DNA from: Aporhodopirellula rubra
GTDB taxonomy: Bacteria; Planctomycetota; Planctomycetia; Pirellulales; Pirellulaceae
Direction: 5' to 3'
Length of the DNA: 64,000 nt
Assembly (NCBI RefSeq): GCF_014192335.1
Contig: NZ_JACHXU010000005.1
Span: 349,842-413,841 of the forward strand
Shown piece after piece: positions 50,912 through 63,780 of this stretch. The notes beneath the pieces were generated by a model. That model was not told the origin of the DNA and ran no database searches. It was given only the letters and a program-made list of their open reading frames with translations. A program made the translations under genes and the position numbers. Numbering within the stretch: position 1 is the stretch's first letter; the number at the start of each line of letters is the position of its first letter.

Positions 50912-52092
50912 ACCCCGTACTCGTATACCCTCTCGTTTTGAGCGGGGTAGAAAAAGGTTGCCACCTCGATTATTCAGTAAAACGCAAGGTCTTTCAGCGA
51001 TCCATGGCCAAATTCATCCATCCACTTTTGACACTCCTTGCATCGCTTACGCGGCAGGAACTTGCCCAGCAGATCCGCTTCTTGAAGGCTGAAAACCAGA
51101 TTCTTCGTGCCAAGTTACCTGATCGGATTGCGCTCGACAATCGCGAGCGTCTGATTCTTGTTCGGCACGGCAAAAAGCTTGGTGGTGCCATAAAGCAAAT
51201 CATGTCAATTGCTTCGTATTCGACGTTTCGACGCTGGGTCCGAATGCAAGAAGATGGAGCACTCACAGCGGGAAAGAAGCAAAAGAAGAAGTCGAATCAA
51301 AAACCTGGCCGGCCAAAGACGCCTGAGGACATCCGCGATACGATCATTCGGATCCGCAAAGAGACTGGCTTTGGCTACACGAAGATTCTGCAAGAATTGC
51401 GGCGGATGGGCGTTCGCGTTTCTCGCCAAACCGTGAAGAACGTAATCGTCGAAGCGGGTTTCCCAACGACTCCTGGCGATCACCCGGACACTTGGCACAA
51501 GTTCCTGAAGCGTCACGCAGAAACGCTTTGGCAATGCGATTTCGCGTGCAAGAAGAAATGGACGATGAAGGGCTTAGTCGACGTTTACTTCATGGTCTTT
51601 ATCCATATCGGCAGCCGGCGGATTTGGCTCTCCCCATGCACAGATACTCCCACCGGCGCTTGGACCGGCCATCAAGCCCGGAACTTCAGCATGTGGATGG
51701 AAGACGAGGGACTGGAATGCACCTACATGATGCGTGATCGCGATAAGAAATACACCGATTCGTTTGATGGCGTTTTCACGTCGACGGATTGCAAGATCAA
51801 GAAAACGCCGATTCGCTCTCCAAATCTGCAGGCTCACGTCGAACGCGTGATTCAGACGATTAAACACGAAGTGCTCAATGCGTTCTGCATCGTGTCCAAT
51901 GCGCACCTTGACCATGTACTGAAAGAAACATCGATCTGGTACAACACCGAACGTTGTCACAGTGCCCGGGACCATTTGCCTCCGGTGCGTGACGGCGATC
52001 CGGTGGCAACGGTGAAGTTCCGTAAGGAACATGTGGTTTGTAAAGATCGTCTGGGTGGGCATCTAAAGTCATATTTTCGGCGGGCTGCTTGA
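50912..52092 (+). mobile_element. rve-type insertion sequence (copy 3), apparently complete gene
   Basis: The left flank starts near ACCCCGTACTCG and forms an imperfect hairpin with GAGCGGGGT 20-30 bases later. The transposase is ATG 51004 to 52092. The same flank precedes copy 2 (49809) with only a few differences, and a diverged version precedes copy 1 (34281). The right end could not be placed; terminal inverted repeats and target duplications were not identified. Confidence 0.75.
51004..52092 (+). CDS. rve-type DDE transposase (IS copy 3)
   Basis: A 362-residue transposase from ATG 51004. It has the HTH-like N-terminus LTRQELAQQIRFLKAENQIL, a lysine-rich linker (GKKQKKKSNQKPGRPK), and HTH_29-like IRDTIIRIRKETGFGYTKILQELRRMG. 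The catalytic core has DDE residues in LWQCDFACKK, MRDRDKKYTDSF and LQAHVERVIQTIKHE. The C-terminus has WYNTERCHSARDHLPP. It is uninterrupted, unlike copy 2, so this is the likely active copy. It is ~75-80% identical in protein to copy 1 at 34362. Confidence 0.93.
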   Translation: MAKFIHPLLTLLASLTRQELAQQIRFLKAENQILRAKLPDRIALDNRERLILVRHGKKLGGAIKQIMSIASYSTFRRWVRMQEDGALTAGKKQKKKSNQKPGRPKTPEDIRDTIIRIRKETGFGYTKILQELRRMGVRVSRQTVKNVIVEAGFPTTPGDHPDTWHKFLKRHAETLWQCDFACKKKWTMKGLVDVYFMVFIHIGSRRIWLSPCTDTPTGAWTGHQARNFSMWMEDEGLECTYMMRDRDKKYTDSFDGVFTSTDCKIKKTPIRSPNLQAHVERVIQTIKHEVLNAFCIVSNAHLDHVLKETSIWYNTERCHSARDHLPPVRDGDPVATVKFRKEHVVCKDRLGGHLKSYFRRAA

Positions 52093-52391
52093 GTCGGCAT
52101 CGTGAGTTGCTTAATTCGTTCGACTCTCACTCACTCGCTCGCACCACTCCGGTCTCAAAACAATCGGTGTGACGTCTGCTGCGCGATGCGACCGTTTCGA
52201 CACGACTATTTAACCGTCCCGCTGAATATGGACTCGATCTCGATCCAGAACTCGACCTTATATGACAAACCAACCTCAGATTTCACCGACCTAAATGCTC
52301 GTTCGACTTTTTTGCCCCCCCCCGCCATTCATCGTTAAAAAAAACAAATCGGGCATAGGTTGTGTTTGCACAATGGAGGAGTCGAACATTG
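52093..52391. other. Intergenic region after IS copy 3
   Basis: About 300 bases between the transposase stop and the end of the convergent GH43-CBM6 gene. It contains a C-run (CCCCCCCCCC at ~52315) and an A-run (~52338) but no good hairpin. The IS right end must be here. No gene was recognised. Confidence 0.4.
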
Positions 52392-53759
52392 CTACGGACG
52401 CTCAACGAATTTCCACCAGTCGAGTTTGGCTAAGTTGTCTTCTTCGCCAACGAACCTCACGTACAGATCGTGAACTCCGTCGGCACCGTTGACGTCGCTT
52501 TCGACCAGTTCCCATTCGCTTGCCTCGTCACCCGCAGGAACCTTAATACGACCAATCTGCTTTCCCTCAAGGCTGTCGAGACGCAGTTCTATTGTGCAAT
52601 CCTTCGACTCCGATAAGATCATGGCGTTTACCTTCGACGCACCCTGCGGGCCAAAGTTAACTCCGGCGATTTTGATCCAGTCACCGTTGCTGGTGTTCGT
52701 AACGTTCATACCGCCTGCTTCGCAAGGCTCCGTCTCGATTCCCCGCTGTGCAGCGAAGGTCTCTGCTTCATTGCGAACATAGGGATCAATGTTCCCGATC
52801 TGCGTCACGCCATCGGTCGTGTACTGTACTTTGACGATTGAACCATCGTCCTGATAATCGAATTGCTCGACTGCGATGTTGCGACGAAAGCCAGTGGGGA
52901 TACCGGCCTCAGTGGCGACGATGCGGTTGTGGTAGACGTGATACCAATTGTCTTTGAACTTGAACTCGGCAGCATGGTTATTGTTATTATTTAGTGGTGG
53001 TTGATCGGCGACGATACCTGCATAGGTAAATCCTTCGGTCGGTCGCTTGCTGGTCATGTAATCAATCCGCATTCCCGCATTGGGAGTTGTGGAATAGGTG
53101 AAATAGTAGGTCTCTCCGATCTTGTATACCCAAGCCGCTTCGAAAAAATTGGGAGCTACCATCTTTATCACGTCACCGTCGAGAGTCACCATATCTTTGT
53201 TCAGCCTCGCGACGCGGACGTTCTCATCCCCGTTACCGCCGAAGTAAATGTATGCTTGGCCGTCATCGTCAATAAAAACCCCCGGATCGAAGAGCCACAT
53301 GTTTTTCGCCGGTTGGACGCCAGGCGTTCGATGTTCGATCAACGGTTCCCCCTTAATATCCGTAAATGGTCCGATCGGACTATCACCGGCAACGACACCT
53401 ATGTTTCCACCGCCATTTCCGAAGTACAGGTACGTTTTGCCGCTTCGTTCGATTGCACATGGAGCCCACGTTTTCTTTGCCCACGATGTATCACGCTCGG
53501 CGTCGAACACGATTCCATGATCCGTCCAGTTTTTCATGTCGCTGCTTGAAACACAGACAACATTGGGAATGTTGTAGCCACCACGGAGCGGGCTTTCGTC
53601 GTCGTTCGAACAGTAGATGTAGACTCTGTCGCTGGTGACAAGCGAGGAGGGATCGGCTAGATAACGATGAGAGGCAATCGGATAGTCCGCGTAGGATTGT
53701 GTGCCCCCGATGATGATCGTAAAAAGAATCAACAATCCGGCCAAGCGTTTATTTTTCAT
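52392..53759 (-). CDS. Secreted GH43 with CBM6-like domain
   Basis: A 455-residue protein from ATG 53759; the frame extends further to 53927 but the signal peptide (~1-24) starts here. The GH43 domain (~28-310) has Asp36 in YLADPSS, Asp158 in WLFDPGVF, Glu207 in NFFEAAW, and blade motifs WAPCAIERSGKTYLYFGN and YIYFGG. A C-terminal CBM6-like beta-sandwich (~325-455) carries RNEAETFAAQRGIETE, GDWIKIAGVNFG and HDLYVRFVG. It is probably a beta-xylosidase or arabinofuranosidase held on xylan by the CBM. The gene is divergent from the trifunctional esterase gene, with 391 bases between. Confidence 0.93.
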   Translation of the reverse strand: MKNKRLAGLLILFTIIIGGTQSYADYPIASHRYLADPSSLVTSDRVYIYCSNDDESPLRGGYNIPNVVCVSSSDMKNWTDHGIVFDAERDTSWAKKTWAPCAIERSGKTYLYFGNGGGNIGVVAGDSPIGPFTDIKGEPLIEHRTPGVQPAKNMWLFDPGVFIDDDGQAYIYFGGNGDENVRVARLNKDMVTLDGDVIKMVAPNFFEAAWVYKIGETYYFTYSTTPNAGMRIDYMTSKRPTEGFTYAGIVADQPPLNNNNNHAAEFKFKDNWYHVYHNRIVATEAGIPTGFRRNIAVEQFDYQDDGSIVKVQYTTDGVTQIGNIDPYVRNEAETFAAQRGIETEPCEAGGMNVTNTSNGDWIKIAGVNFGPQGASKVNAMILSESKDCTIELRLDSLEGKQIGRIKVPAGDEASEWELVESDVNGADGVHDLYVRFVGEEDNLAKLDWWKFVERP

Positions 53760-57414
<3,655 letters not shown>

Positions 57415-57468
57415 GCCATTTCGCCAATAGATCACTGCAACTTCCAAAACCACATCGGATATCGCCGT

Positions 57469-59784
57469 ATGTCATTTCAATCGATTTTTTGCTTCTGCTG
57501 CATCGCGTTGTCCGCCACGTTCACGCTGGGCCAAGAAAATACTTCGCCAAAGCAAAGTTCCGAAAATTTGACAGGCACGTGGCATTGCCAATTCGATTCA
57601 CCCTTCGGATTGCAGACTTACCACCTCCATATTGCGATCAACGACGCCGGCGATGCAACAGCGCACGCGGAAGTAGATACTCGCGACGAAGAGCGGAAAG
57701 TCGAGTTCGTCGATGTGAAAGTCAACAACGATTCACTCAGCTTTGCGGAGGTCCGCCAGTTCGGCGAACGAGAGTTTCGTATTGAATACAGCGGCGAACG
57801 CAAAGGAAAGGATCTCGCGATAACGAGGTCGTTTGGAGAAAGGGGCGGCCAAGAGTCGCTTGCCACGCGTGAGCTTCCCAAGCCACCACCGAAGGAAGAT
57901 CCTGCTCCGGTGGTCGAAGTCAAAATCGATTGTCTCACCAAAGACGCGTTTGAAGATTCATTCTTGGTCGGCATGGCCGGTGACCTTCCTTCGCGTTACT
58001 CAGAGGAGGAGTTGAAGCTAGCCGCAGAGCATTTTGCGGCGATCACTCCCGAAAACTGCATGAAGCCCGAGCGAGTTCACCCGGCCGAAGATCGTTGGGA
58101 TTTTGAGCGGACCGATGCTTTGGTGGAATGGGCCGAAAAGAACGACATGACCATCCACGGCCACACCTTGGTTTGGCATGCGCAGACGCCCAATTGGTTC
58201 TTCGAGGGGCGCGATCCCGAGACGATCAAGCGGCGAATGAAACAACATATTGAAACGCTTGTGGGACGGCACAAAGGGAAGTTGCAGAGCTGGGATGTGG
58301 TCAATGAAGCTATCAACGATGGTGGGAACACTGAAACCGCGAAGACGGAAAATCTACGCAATTCGAATTGGTTGCAAACGCTCGGCCCCGAGTTTCTCAC
58401 TTTGGCATTCAAGTTTGCTCGACAGGCAGATCCCGATGCAGTGCTCTACTACAACGACTACAACATCGAATCGGGACCCAAGCATGCAAGTTCGATGGTG
58501 CTGCTTGAACGACTGCTTGCCGAGGGTGCTCCCATCGATGCCGTCGGCATCCAAGGGCATTGGCGAAGCGGGCGAGTTCCTTTCGAAGACATCGAAAAGG
58601 CGATCACCGACTATGCGTCGCTTGGACTGAAAGTCAGTATCACGGAACTCGACGTTACAATCCGTGGTGAATCCGGCGGGCAATTCGGAAGACGACGGTT
58701 TCGCAACAGTGCTCCCCCTACCGTTGACGATTTGAACGCTCAGGCCGACGACTACGCAAGGCTGTTCGCTATCTTCAAGAAGCATGAAGACGTCATCGAA
58801 CGCGTTACATTTTGGGGCCTGAACGATCGACGAACCTGGAGGTGGGGGCAACATCCTCTTCTTTTTGACGGCAATAACAACGTCAAGCCAGCGTATGCCA
58901 GTATTGTGGCGGTGGCAGATAGCGATGACGATGCTGCCAAGAGAGCCCCCGAACCGCCAAAGAACGTGAAGATTGAAGAGGGTGGTCAGGGTGATTATTC
59001 AGCGATCGTAACTGAAGCACCAACACTTGCGGGAATGACGATTTATCGCCCGGAGGATTTGTCTGCTTTTGCAGGCGAAAAGAAGCTGCCGGTACTTCTA
59101 TGGGGAAATGGAGCGTGTGCGAACACGACGGAGGAACACAAGAACTTTCTCAACGAGATTGCATCGCACGGATTCATTATTCTCGGCATTGGACCGCTGG
59201 ATCAGTTGCAACAGCGAAACGAGACATCTCGTCAGCGGACGAATTCTTCTCAATTGGTTGCTGCCTTGGACTGGATCATCGCACAGAACGCCGATGAAAA
59301 CAGCATCTACTGCGGAAAGATTGATACGACCAAAGTCGCCGCGATGGGAATGTCGTGTGGTGGACTGCAAGCCATCGAAATCTCGGACGATCCCCGAGTC
59401 ACAACTACGGTTGTTTGCAACAGTGGCGTATTACCCTCTCGCTCACCGATGGCAGCGATGCCGAACCTGACTAAGGAAGACCTCAAAAAGTTTCACGGTC
59501 CCGTCCTCTACATTATGGGCGGCCCTTCCGACATCGCCTACAACAACGCGATGGACGATTTCTCCCGAGTCGACCATGTGCCCATCGTGATGACCAACTT
59601 AGACGTCGGGCACGGAGGAACCTACCGTCGGCCGCACGGTGGCGAATACTCCTCCGTTGCCCTCGCTTGGCTCAACTGGCAGCTCAAAGACGATAAGGCT
59701 TCCGCCAAGATGTTCGTTGGCGACGATAGTCAATTGAAACGCGATCCGGATTGGACGATCGACACGAAGAACCTGGAACAGTAG
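57469..59784 (+). CDS. Secreted GH10 xylanase fused to an alpha/beta hydrolase
   Basis: A 771-residue protein from ATG 57469, signal peptide ~1-22. The N-terminal orphan beta domain (~34-135) is nearly the same as the C-terminal domain of the esterase at 31502. The GH10 barrel (~155-490) has the acid/base Glu280 in WDVVNEAI, nucleophile Glu393 in ITELDV, HTLVWHAQ, and FWGLNDRRTW. After a short linker an alpha/beta hydrolase (~530-760) has LLWGNGACAN, the Ser629 nucleophile in GMSCGG, MGGPSDIAY (Asp) and DVGHGGTYRR (His). The chlorophyllase/PAF-AH-like domain could be an acetyl or feruloyl esterase. It lies 54 bases downstream of the trifunctional esterase gene on the same strand, a likely operon. 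Confidence 0.92.
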   Translation: MSFQSIFCFCCIALSATFTLGQENTSPKQSSENLTGTWHCQFDSPFGLQTYHLHIAINDAGDATAHAEVDTRDEERKVEFVDVKVNNDSLSFAEVRQFGEREFRIEYSGERKGKDLAITRSFGERGGQESLATRELPKPPPKEDPAPVVEVKIDCLTKDAFEDSFLVGMAGDLPSRYSEEELKLAAEHFAAITPENCMKPERVHPAEDRWDFERTDALVEWAEKNDMTIHGHTLVWHAQTPNWFFEGRDPETIKRRMKQHIETLVGRHKGKLQSWDVVNEAINDGGNTETAKTENLRNSNWLQTLGPEFLTLAFKFARQADPDAVLYYNDYNIESGPKHASSMVLLERLLAEGAPIDAVGIQGHWRSGRVPFEDIEKAITDYASLGLKVSITELDVTIRGESGGQFGRRRFRNSAPPTVDDLNAQADDYARLFAIFKKHEDVIERVTFWGLNDRRTWRWGQHPLLFDGNNNVKPAYASIVAVADSDDDAAKRAPEPPKNVKIEEGGQGDYSAIVTEAPTLAGMTIYRPEDLSAFAGEKKLPVLLWGNGACANTTEEHKNFLNEIASHGFIILGIGPLDQLQQRNETSRQRTNSSQLVAALDWIIAQNADENSIYCGKIDTTKVAAMGMSCGGLQAIEISDDPRVTTTVVCNSGVLPSRSPMAAMPNLTKEDLKKFHGPVLYIMGGPSDIAYNNAMDDFSRVDHVPIVMTNLDVGHGGTYRRPHGGEYSSVALAWLNWQLKDDKASAKMFVGDDSQLKRDPDWTIDTKNLEQ

Positions 59785-59975
59785 CCGGCATCGATCTGAA
59801 TGATCATGAGCGTTATGAGCGGGAATCTGGGCCTGCTTCATTACTGCTCAGGCGGCAAGCCGCATCTGCAGAATCTGCTAGACGGATCGACTTGCCCTAT
59901 ACGCCACAATCAATTGTGGTCCTAGATCCGACATTGGAATTCCCTCGAATAAACCATTTCGTACTGGAGTCATCT

Positions 59976-60986
59976 GTGAAAAATCGAAATCTAAGAAATG
60001 TAGTCACCCGCTTGTTTCAAGAGGCCAGGAGGACGTTTTTCTGTGTGGGTTTATCGTCAGCCTGCTGTCTCTCGATGCTTACGCCAGCAATTGCTCAGCA
60101 AGCTGCAAGTGCAAATGCACCGAACCAAAGCGCTCCAAGAGACGCCATGACGTCGATCGAAACCCCCGCACAGCCCAACGCCATCGCGTTGGGAACAGGT
60201 CCATTGCCTGACGCCGAAACACCCGAGTCCTGGCACAGCCAGTACGGAAGCAAGTTTGCACGCAACGTTACGGTGGCAACGTTGACTCCCTTTCTACCTG
60301 ATCCTGCGAAAGCGAGCGGGGCAGCCGTGATTGTTGCACCAGGAGGAGGTTTCAGAACGTTGTCAATGGAAAATGAAGGTTGGCAAGTCGCCGAGGCGCT
60401 TGCCGCCAAAGGCGTGGCGGCTTTTGTGCTCAAGTATCGTCTCAATCAGACTGCGGCGGATCTGAATGAGTTCGCAAATCCTATTAGACCCCGGCCCAGG
60501 GGTGGGCCGCGTTCGGAGCGTCCTACACCGGCAGAGATGACCGCTCGTATTGCACCGCAAGTCGCCGACGCGAACGCCGCTTTCGCGCTCATTCGCGAGA
60601 ATTCCGAGAAATGGCACGTGGATCCAGACCGCATCGGCATGATCGGCTTCTCTGCTGGCGCGATGCTCACTATGACAACAACGCTGAGCGGAGGGGAAAG
60701 CAAGCCCGCATTCATCGCCAGCATCTATGGCGGACTGAATGCGGTTGAAGTTCCCGCCGACGCACCGCCCCTATTCGTTGCTATTGCAGCCGATGACCCA
60801 CTTTTCCCTGTTGGCTTTGGTCTGATTGAGAGCTGGCGTAAAGCAAATCGCCCTGTTGAATTGCATTACTACGAACAAGGTGGACACGGCTTTGGCATGT
60901 ACCAGAAATCCACTACCAGCACCGGCTGGTTCGATGCCTATGTTCGTTGGCTCGGAATGCATGGTTATCTGAAGCCGGCGAGCTAG
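59976..60986 (+). CDS. Secreted alpha/beta-hydrolase esterase
   Basis: A 336-residue protein. GTG 59976 (CTGGAG 7 bases upstream) starts a protein with a long signal (VKNRNLRNVVTRLFQEARR, then FFCVGLSSACCLSMLTPAIAQ, ~1-41). The frame continues upstream to 59751, inside the end of the previous gene, but that part is not protein-like. The core has VAPGGGFRTLS (oxyanion, ~120-130), Ser226 in IGFSAGAM, AIAADDPLFP (Asp, ~265) and EQGGHGFGMY (His, ~305). It is of the BD-FAE/dienelactone-type family, as is the gene at 36754, with a likely acetyl-xylan esterase role. It is the last gene of the 54-61 kb run. Confidence 0.85.
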   Translation: MKNRNLRNVVTRLFQEARRTFFCVGLSSACCLSMLTPAIAQQAASANAPNQSAPRDAMTSIETPAQPNAIALGTGPLPDAETPESWHSQYGSKFARNVTVATLTPFLPDPAKASGAAVIVAPGGGFRTLSMENEGWQVAEALAAKGVAAFVLKYRLNQTAADLNEFANPIRPRPRGGPRSERPTPAEMTARIAPQVADANAAFALIRENSEKWHVDPDRIGMIGFSAGAMLTMTTTLSGGESKPAFIASIYGGLNAVEVPADAPPLFVAIAADDPLFPVGFGLIESWRKANRPVELHYYEQGGHGFGMYQKSTTSTGWFDAYVRWLGMHGYLKPAS

Positions 60987-61312
60987 GACGTAGATATGAG
61001 GTGCCAGCGGCTGGTTTAAATTCTGTCAATAGCGAGTGGTGGCTGGGGAAGCCCAGACGCCCCTGGAACGATCACCGACAACCATCAATGGGATTCTCTG
61101 GTGTGGGGAATAGGAGTTCCGTGGCTTGATCCCGACAACGAGTTCGGATGCTCGAAGATATAACGACCGCGAGAATCGTTCCAGAGTCAGGGATGGAATA
61201 TCCAAATGTGCGAAACTTGACGGACACTACCGGCGGCAAAGCCGCACCCGCACAATCGTCGCAACGTGAAACACTTCGCGACATAGCTGATTGTTATCGG
61301 ACCCTCAGGCTG
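60987..61312. other. Intergenic region between the xylan island and the recombinase module
   Basis: About 325 bases between convergent genes. No hairpin, repeat or gene was recognised. The left boundary of the mobile module at 61.3-64 kb could lie here. Confidence 0.35.
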
Positions 61313-61765
61313 TCACTGATCGCTACGACCGGCAGTACCCGCAAGCTTCTTAAAGCGGCGGCGTTGCTTTTCCCAGTTTGGCTCTGCAGCGATGGGGCGG
61401 ATTTGACGCTCGGTGATGGGCGCTCGGCCGTTGAAATAGGGCTTTAGGAAAAGCAGCTCTTCTTGAAGATCGGGGGCGAGATTACAGAGGTTCATGATCT
61501 GACTGAGGCGAGCTCGTGTGACTTGGCCAGCTCGCGCCAAGTCGGCTTGTGATCGGAGGCGGCCCGATGCCAAAGCGTGGTCAAAGTGGATGGCGAGTGC
61601 CATCAAGCGAGACAGTCTCGGCAGTTGGCCCGGTGTGGGCCGCCGTGGGGCCTCACCGCGGCGATACTCGCGGGCTCCGCGGTCAGTACGCGCAACGTGA
61701 AAGGCTCGGCGGATCGGCCGCGTGCGCGGGGACGTATCAAAAGTTGTGTTCGGTGCGTCGGTCAT
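61313..61765 (-). CDS. Small HTH protein of the recombinase module
   Basis: A 150-residue protein. The ATG at 61765 overlaps the stop of the recombinase gene (ATGA, 61762-61765), so the two are translationally coupled. A basic, proline-rich N-terminus leads to MALAIHFDHALASGRLRSQADLARAGQVTRARLSQIMNLCNLAPDLQEELLFL, a helix-turn-helix of the KorB/ParB-like type (about residues 55-105). The C-terminal ~30 residues are basic. It probably binds the same DNA as the recombinase or regulates it. It travels with serine recombinases in planctomycetes as far as the pattern here suggests. Confidence 0.7.
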   Translation of the reverse strand: MTDAPNTTFDTSPRTRPIRRAFHVARTDRGAREYRRGEAPRRPTPGQLPRLSRLMALAIHFDHALASGRLRSQADLARAGQVTRARLSQIMNLCNLAPDLQEELLFLKPYFNGRAPITERQIRPIAAEPNWEKQRRRFKKLAGTAGRSDQ

Positions 61766-63312
61766 TGAACCGTCTCCGAAATGTGGCGTGCGAAGTTTGT
61801 GTCTTGTCCGAGTGAACTCAGCCCGGCGGGATGGAAGGTGATATCAAGCGTGCCCTCAACGCCGTCGTAGTCGATTCGCTCGATTAACAATTCCATCAGT
61901 CGGCAACGTTCTCGCGGTGGGATCGTGTCCCAGGCTTTATCCAGTTCGCCGAGGGTTTTGCGGATCGAGGAATGGCTGACGCGAATCGGTCGGTAGTTGT
62001 CGATTGCTTCACGCAGTTCCTTCAATCGCGTTTCGTTTTTGTCGATGCGTGATTGCGTTGCTTCAATCAAGTCAGGGCTAGCGGCCGTTGCGACAAGGTA
62101 AGTCATCTCCGCGTGGTCCTCTTTGAGAAACTTCGCGATCGAATCGGCTTCACGTTTTTGCGAATCGACGTCCTCGCGGTTCTGCTCATGACAGCGTTCG
62201 TAAATGTCACGAATGAGCTGGTCATCACTTGCGAACACTCGAAGTTCGCCGACGACGAAACTCTCAATCTGCCTTGCGGGAATCGAAGGCGATGGACAAG
62301 ATTCATAGCCTTGCTTTTCGGCTTTGCCGCAAACGTAGTAACGATACCTCTTCGTGCCGCGGCCAGAAGAAGTGTGCCGCATGGCTCGATCGCATTTTGC
62401 ACACCGAAGGATGCCTCGCAGCATTCCGTCGAAGCTGGTGGAAGCTCGTATCATTCCGATGCGACCATTTTTTCGCAGTGACTCTCCGACTTCTTTGAAG
62501 ACCTCAGGATCAACGATGGCCTGATGCTGGCCTTCATGGATCTCGTCCTTATACGTCAGCTTGCCGATGTAGGTGACGTTGGTCAGCATCTGGTAGATGC
62601 GGTTCTTGTCATACGGCAGACCACCGCGAGTTGATCCCTTCTTGGTCGTCCACTGCTTCGTACGCCAGCCACGGCGGTTGGCTTCACGTGCCGTTTCGAG
62701 CAGAGAATGCGTTCGTCGGTAGAGATCAAAGATTTGTCGGACGCGTTCGGCTTCGTGAGGTACGACAACAAGTTTGGTCTCTTCGATCGTAAAGCCAAAG
62801 ACTGGGACGCCGCCGCACCATTTGCCTTTGCGGCGTGTTGCCGCGATCTTGTCTCGAGTGCGTTCGCTGATCATTTCGCGTTCGAATTGGGCGAACGAGA
62901 GCAGCACATTGAGGATCAACCGGCCCATGGAGCTGGCGGTGTTGAATTGCTGCGTGACCGAGACAAAGGCGACGTTGTGTTTCTCGAAGGTTTCCATCAC
63001 GCGGGAGAAATCGAGCAGGCTGCGACTGAGCCGGTCGACTTTGTAGACAACGACACAATCGATTCTGCCGGCTTCGATATCGGCCATGAGCCGTTTCATC
63101 GCGGGACGCTCAAGGTTCCCACCTGAAAAACCACCGTCGTCGTATCGCTCTTCGAGACATGCCCAGCCTTCGCTTCGCTGGCTGGTGATGAATGCTTCGC
63201 CGGCATCACGCTGCGCATCCAGGCTATTGAACTCTTGGTCGAGTCCTTCTTCGGTCGATTTGCGAGTGTAGATCGCACACCGAATGGGTTGTTTCAGTTG
63301 CTCGCGACTCAT
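61762..63312 (-). CDS. Large serine recombinase
   Basis: A 516-residue site-specific recombinase from ATG 63312, which overlaps the preceding gene's stop by 4 bases. The resolvase domain (~10-155) has the catalytic Ser19 in YTRKSTEEG, then LDAQRDAGEAFI, ERPAMKRLMADIEAGRIDCVVVYKVDRLSRSLLDF. The Recombinase domain (~170-290) has PVFGFTIEETKLVVVPHEAERVRQIFDLY. A zinc ribbon (CAKCDRAM, YYVCG...SCPSPSIPA, ~305-345) and a coiled-coil helical tail follow. It would integrate or excise the element that carries it. Neighbouring DUF2924 and HTH proteins are of the same module. Confidence 0.94.
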   Translation of the reverse strand: MSREQLKQPIRCAIYTRKSTEEGLDQEFNSLDAQRDAGEAFITSQRSEGWACLEERYDDGGFSGGNLERPAMKRLMADIEAGRIDCVVVYKVDRLSRSLLDFSRVMETFEKHNVAFVSVTQQFNTASSMGRLILNVLLSFAQFEREMISERTRDKIAATRRKGKWCGGVPVFGFTIEETKLVVVPHEAERVRQIFDLYRRTHSLLETAREANRRGWRTKQWTTKKGSTRGGLPYDKNRIYQMLTNVTYIGKLTYKDEIHEGQHQAIVDPEVFKEVGESLRKNGRIGMIRASTSFDGMLRGILRCAKCDRAMRHTSSGRGTKRYRYYVCGKAEKQGYESCPSPSIPARQIESFVVGELRVFASDDQLIRDIYERCHEQNREDVDSQKREADSIAKFLKEDHAEMTYLVATAASPDLIEATQSRIDKNETRLKELREAIDNYRPIRVSHSSIRKTLGELDKAWDTIPPRERCRLMELLIERIDYDGVEGTLDITFHPAGLSSLGQDTNFARHISETVQ

Positions 63313-63780
63313 GCTGACTCCTGCTTGTGAATTTTGAAGAACCGAAAGCCGTTCCAGTGCTGGCCCGTGATCGCTTTGGCGACCGCCGAAAGCGTCTTGT
63401 AGTGCTCGCCCTCAAAGTCGAAACCATCCGGCATGATGGTGACGACGCACTCCCGGCCCTTGTAATCACGAACCAGACAATCGCCGACGGGCGGCAACCG
63501 TTCATCCTTGGGTGGAAGTTCGCGGTTCACCGGCGGGGGTGGTGGCAAGCGTGATGGCTCGCGCGGTGCAGTCACGCGAAGATCCGATTCGTTGGCGAGC
63601 TCACTGGCTCGCTGGATGGCCCGATCACTCAGGCCACCGAACGCATTGGCTTGCATTCGCCATGCGATTCGCTTCTGCAGCCACGCTTTATTGCGACCGG
63701 TCGTTGATTCGCCGAAGACTTCGAAGTACTTGGCTTGAAGGGTGCTAAGGAGCTGTTCGGAAATAACTTCGGGATTTCAT
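63309..63780 (-). CDS. DUF2924-family protein with apparent frameshift at the start
   Basis: From ATG 63656 the frame codes 115 residues: MQANAFGGLSDRAIQRA, a proline-rich linker, VGDCLVRDYKGRECVVTIMPDGFDFEGEHYKTLSAVAKAITGQHWNGFRFF. This is the DUF2924 pattern. Protein similarity continues upstream without a start codon (VISEQLLSTLQAKYFEVFGE, then TTGRNKAWLQKRIAWR). The natural start would be the ATG at 63780, which reads ATGAAATCCCGAAG here; with one A fewer it would open exactly this frame (ATGAATCCC). So either a 1-base insertion has disabled the full protein, or there is a sequencing error. Family members are linked to serine recombinases. Confidence 0.65.

Noticed and set aside
52310..52345. 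C-run and A-run as a terminator
   Set aside because: There is no GC-rich stem next to the runs; homopolymers alone are not sufficient.
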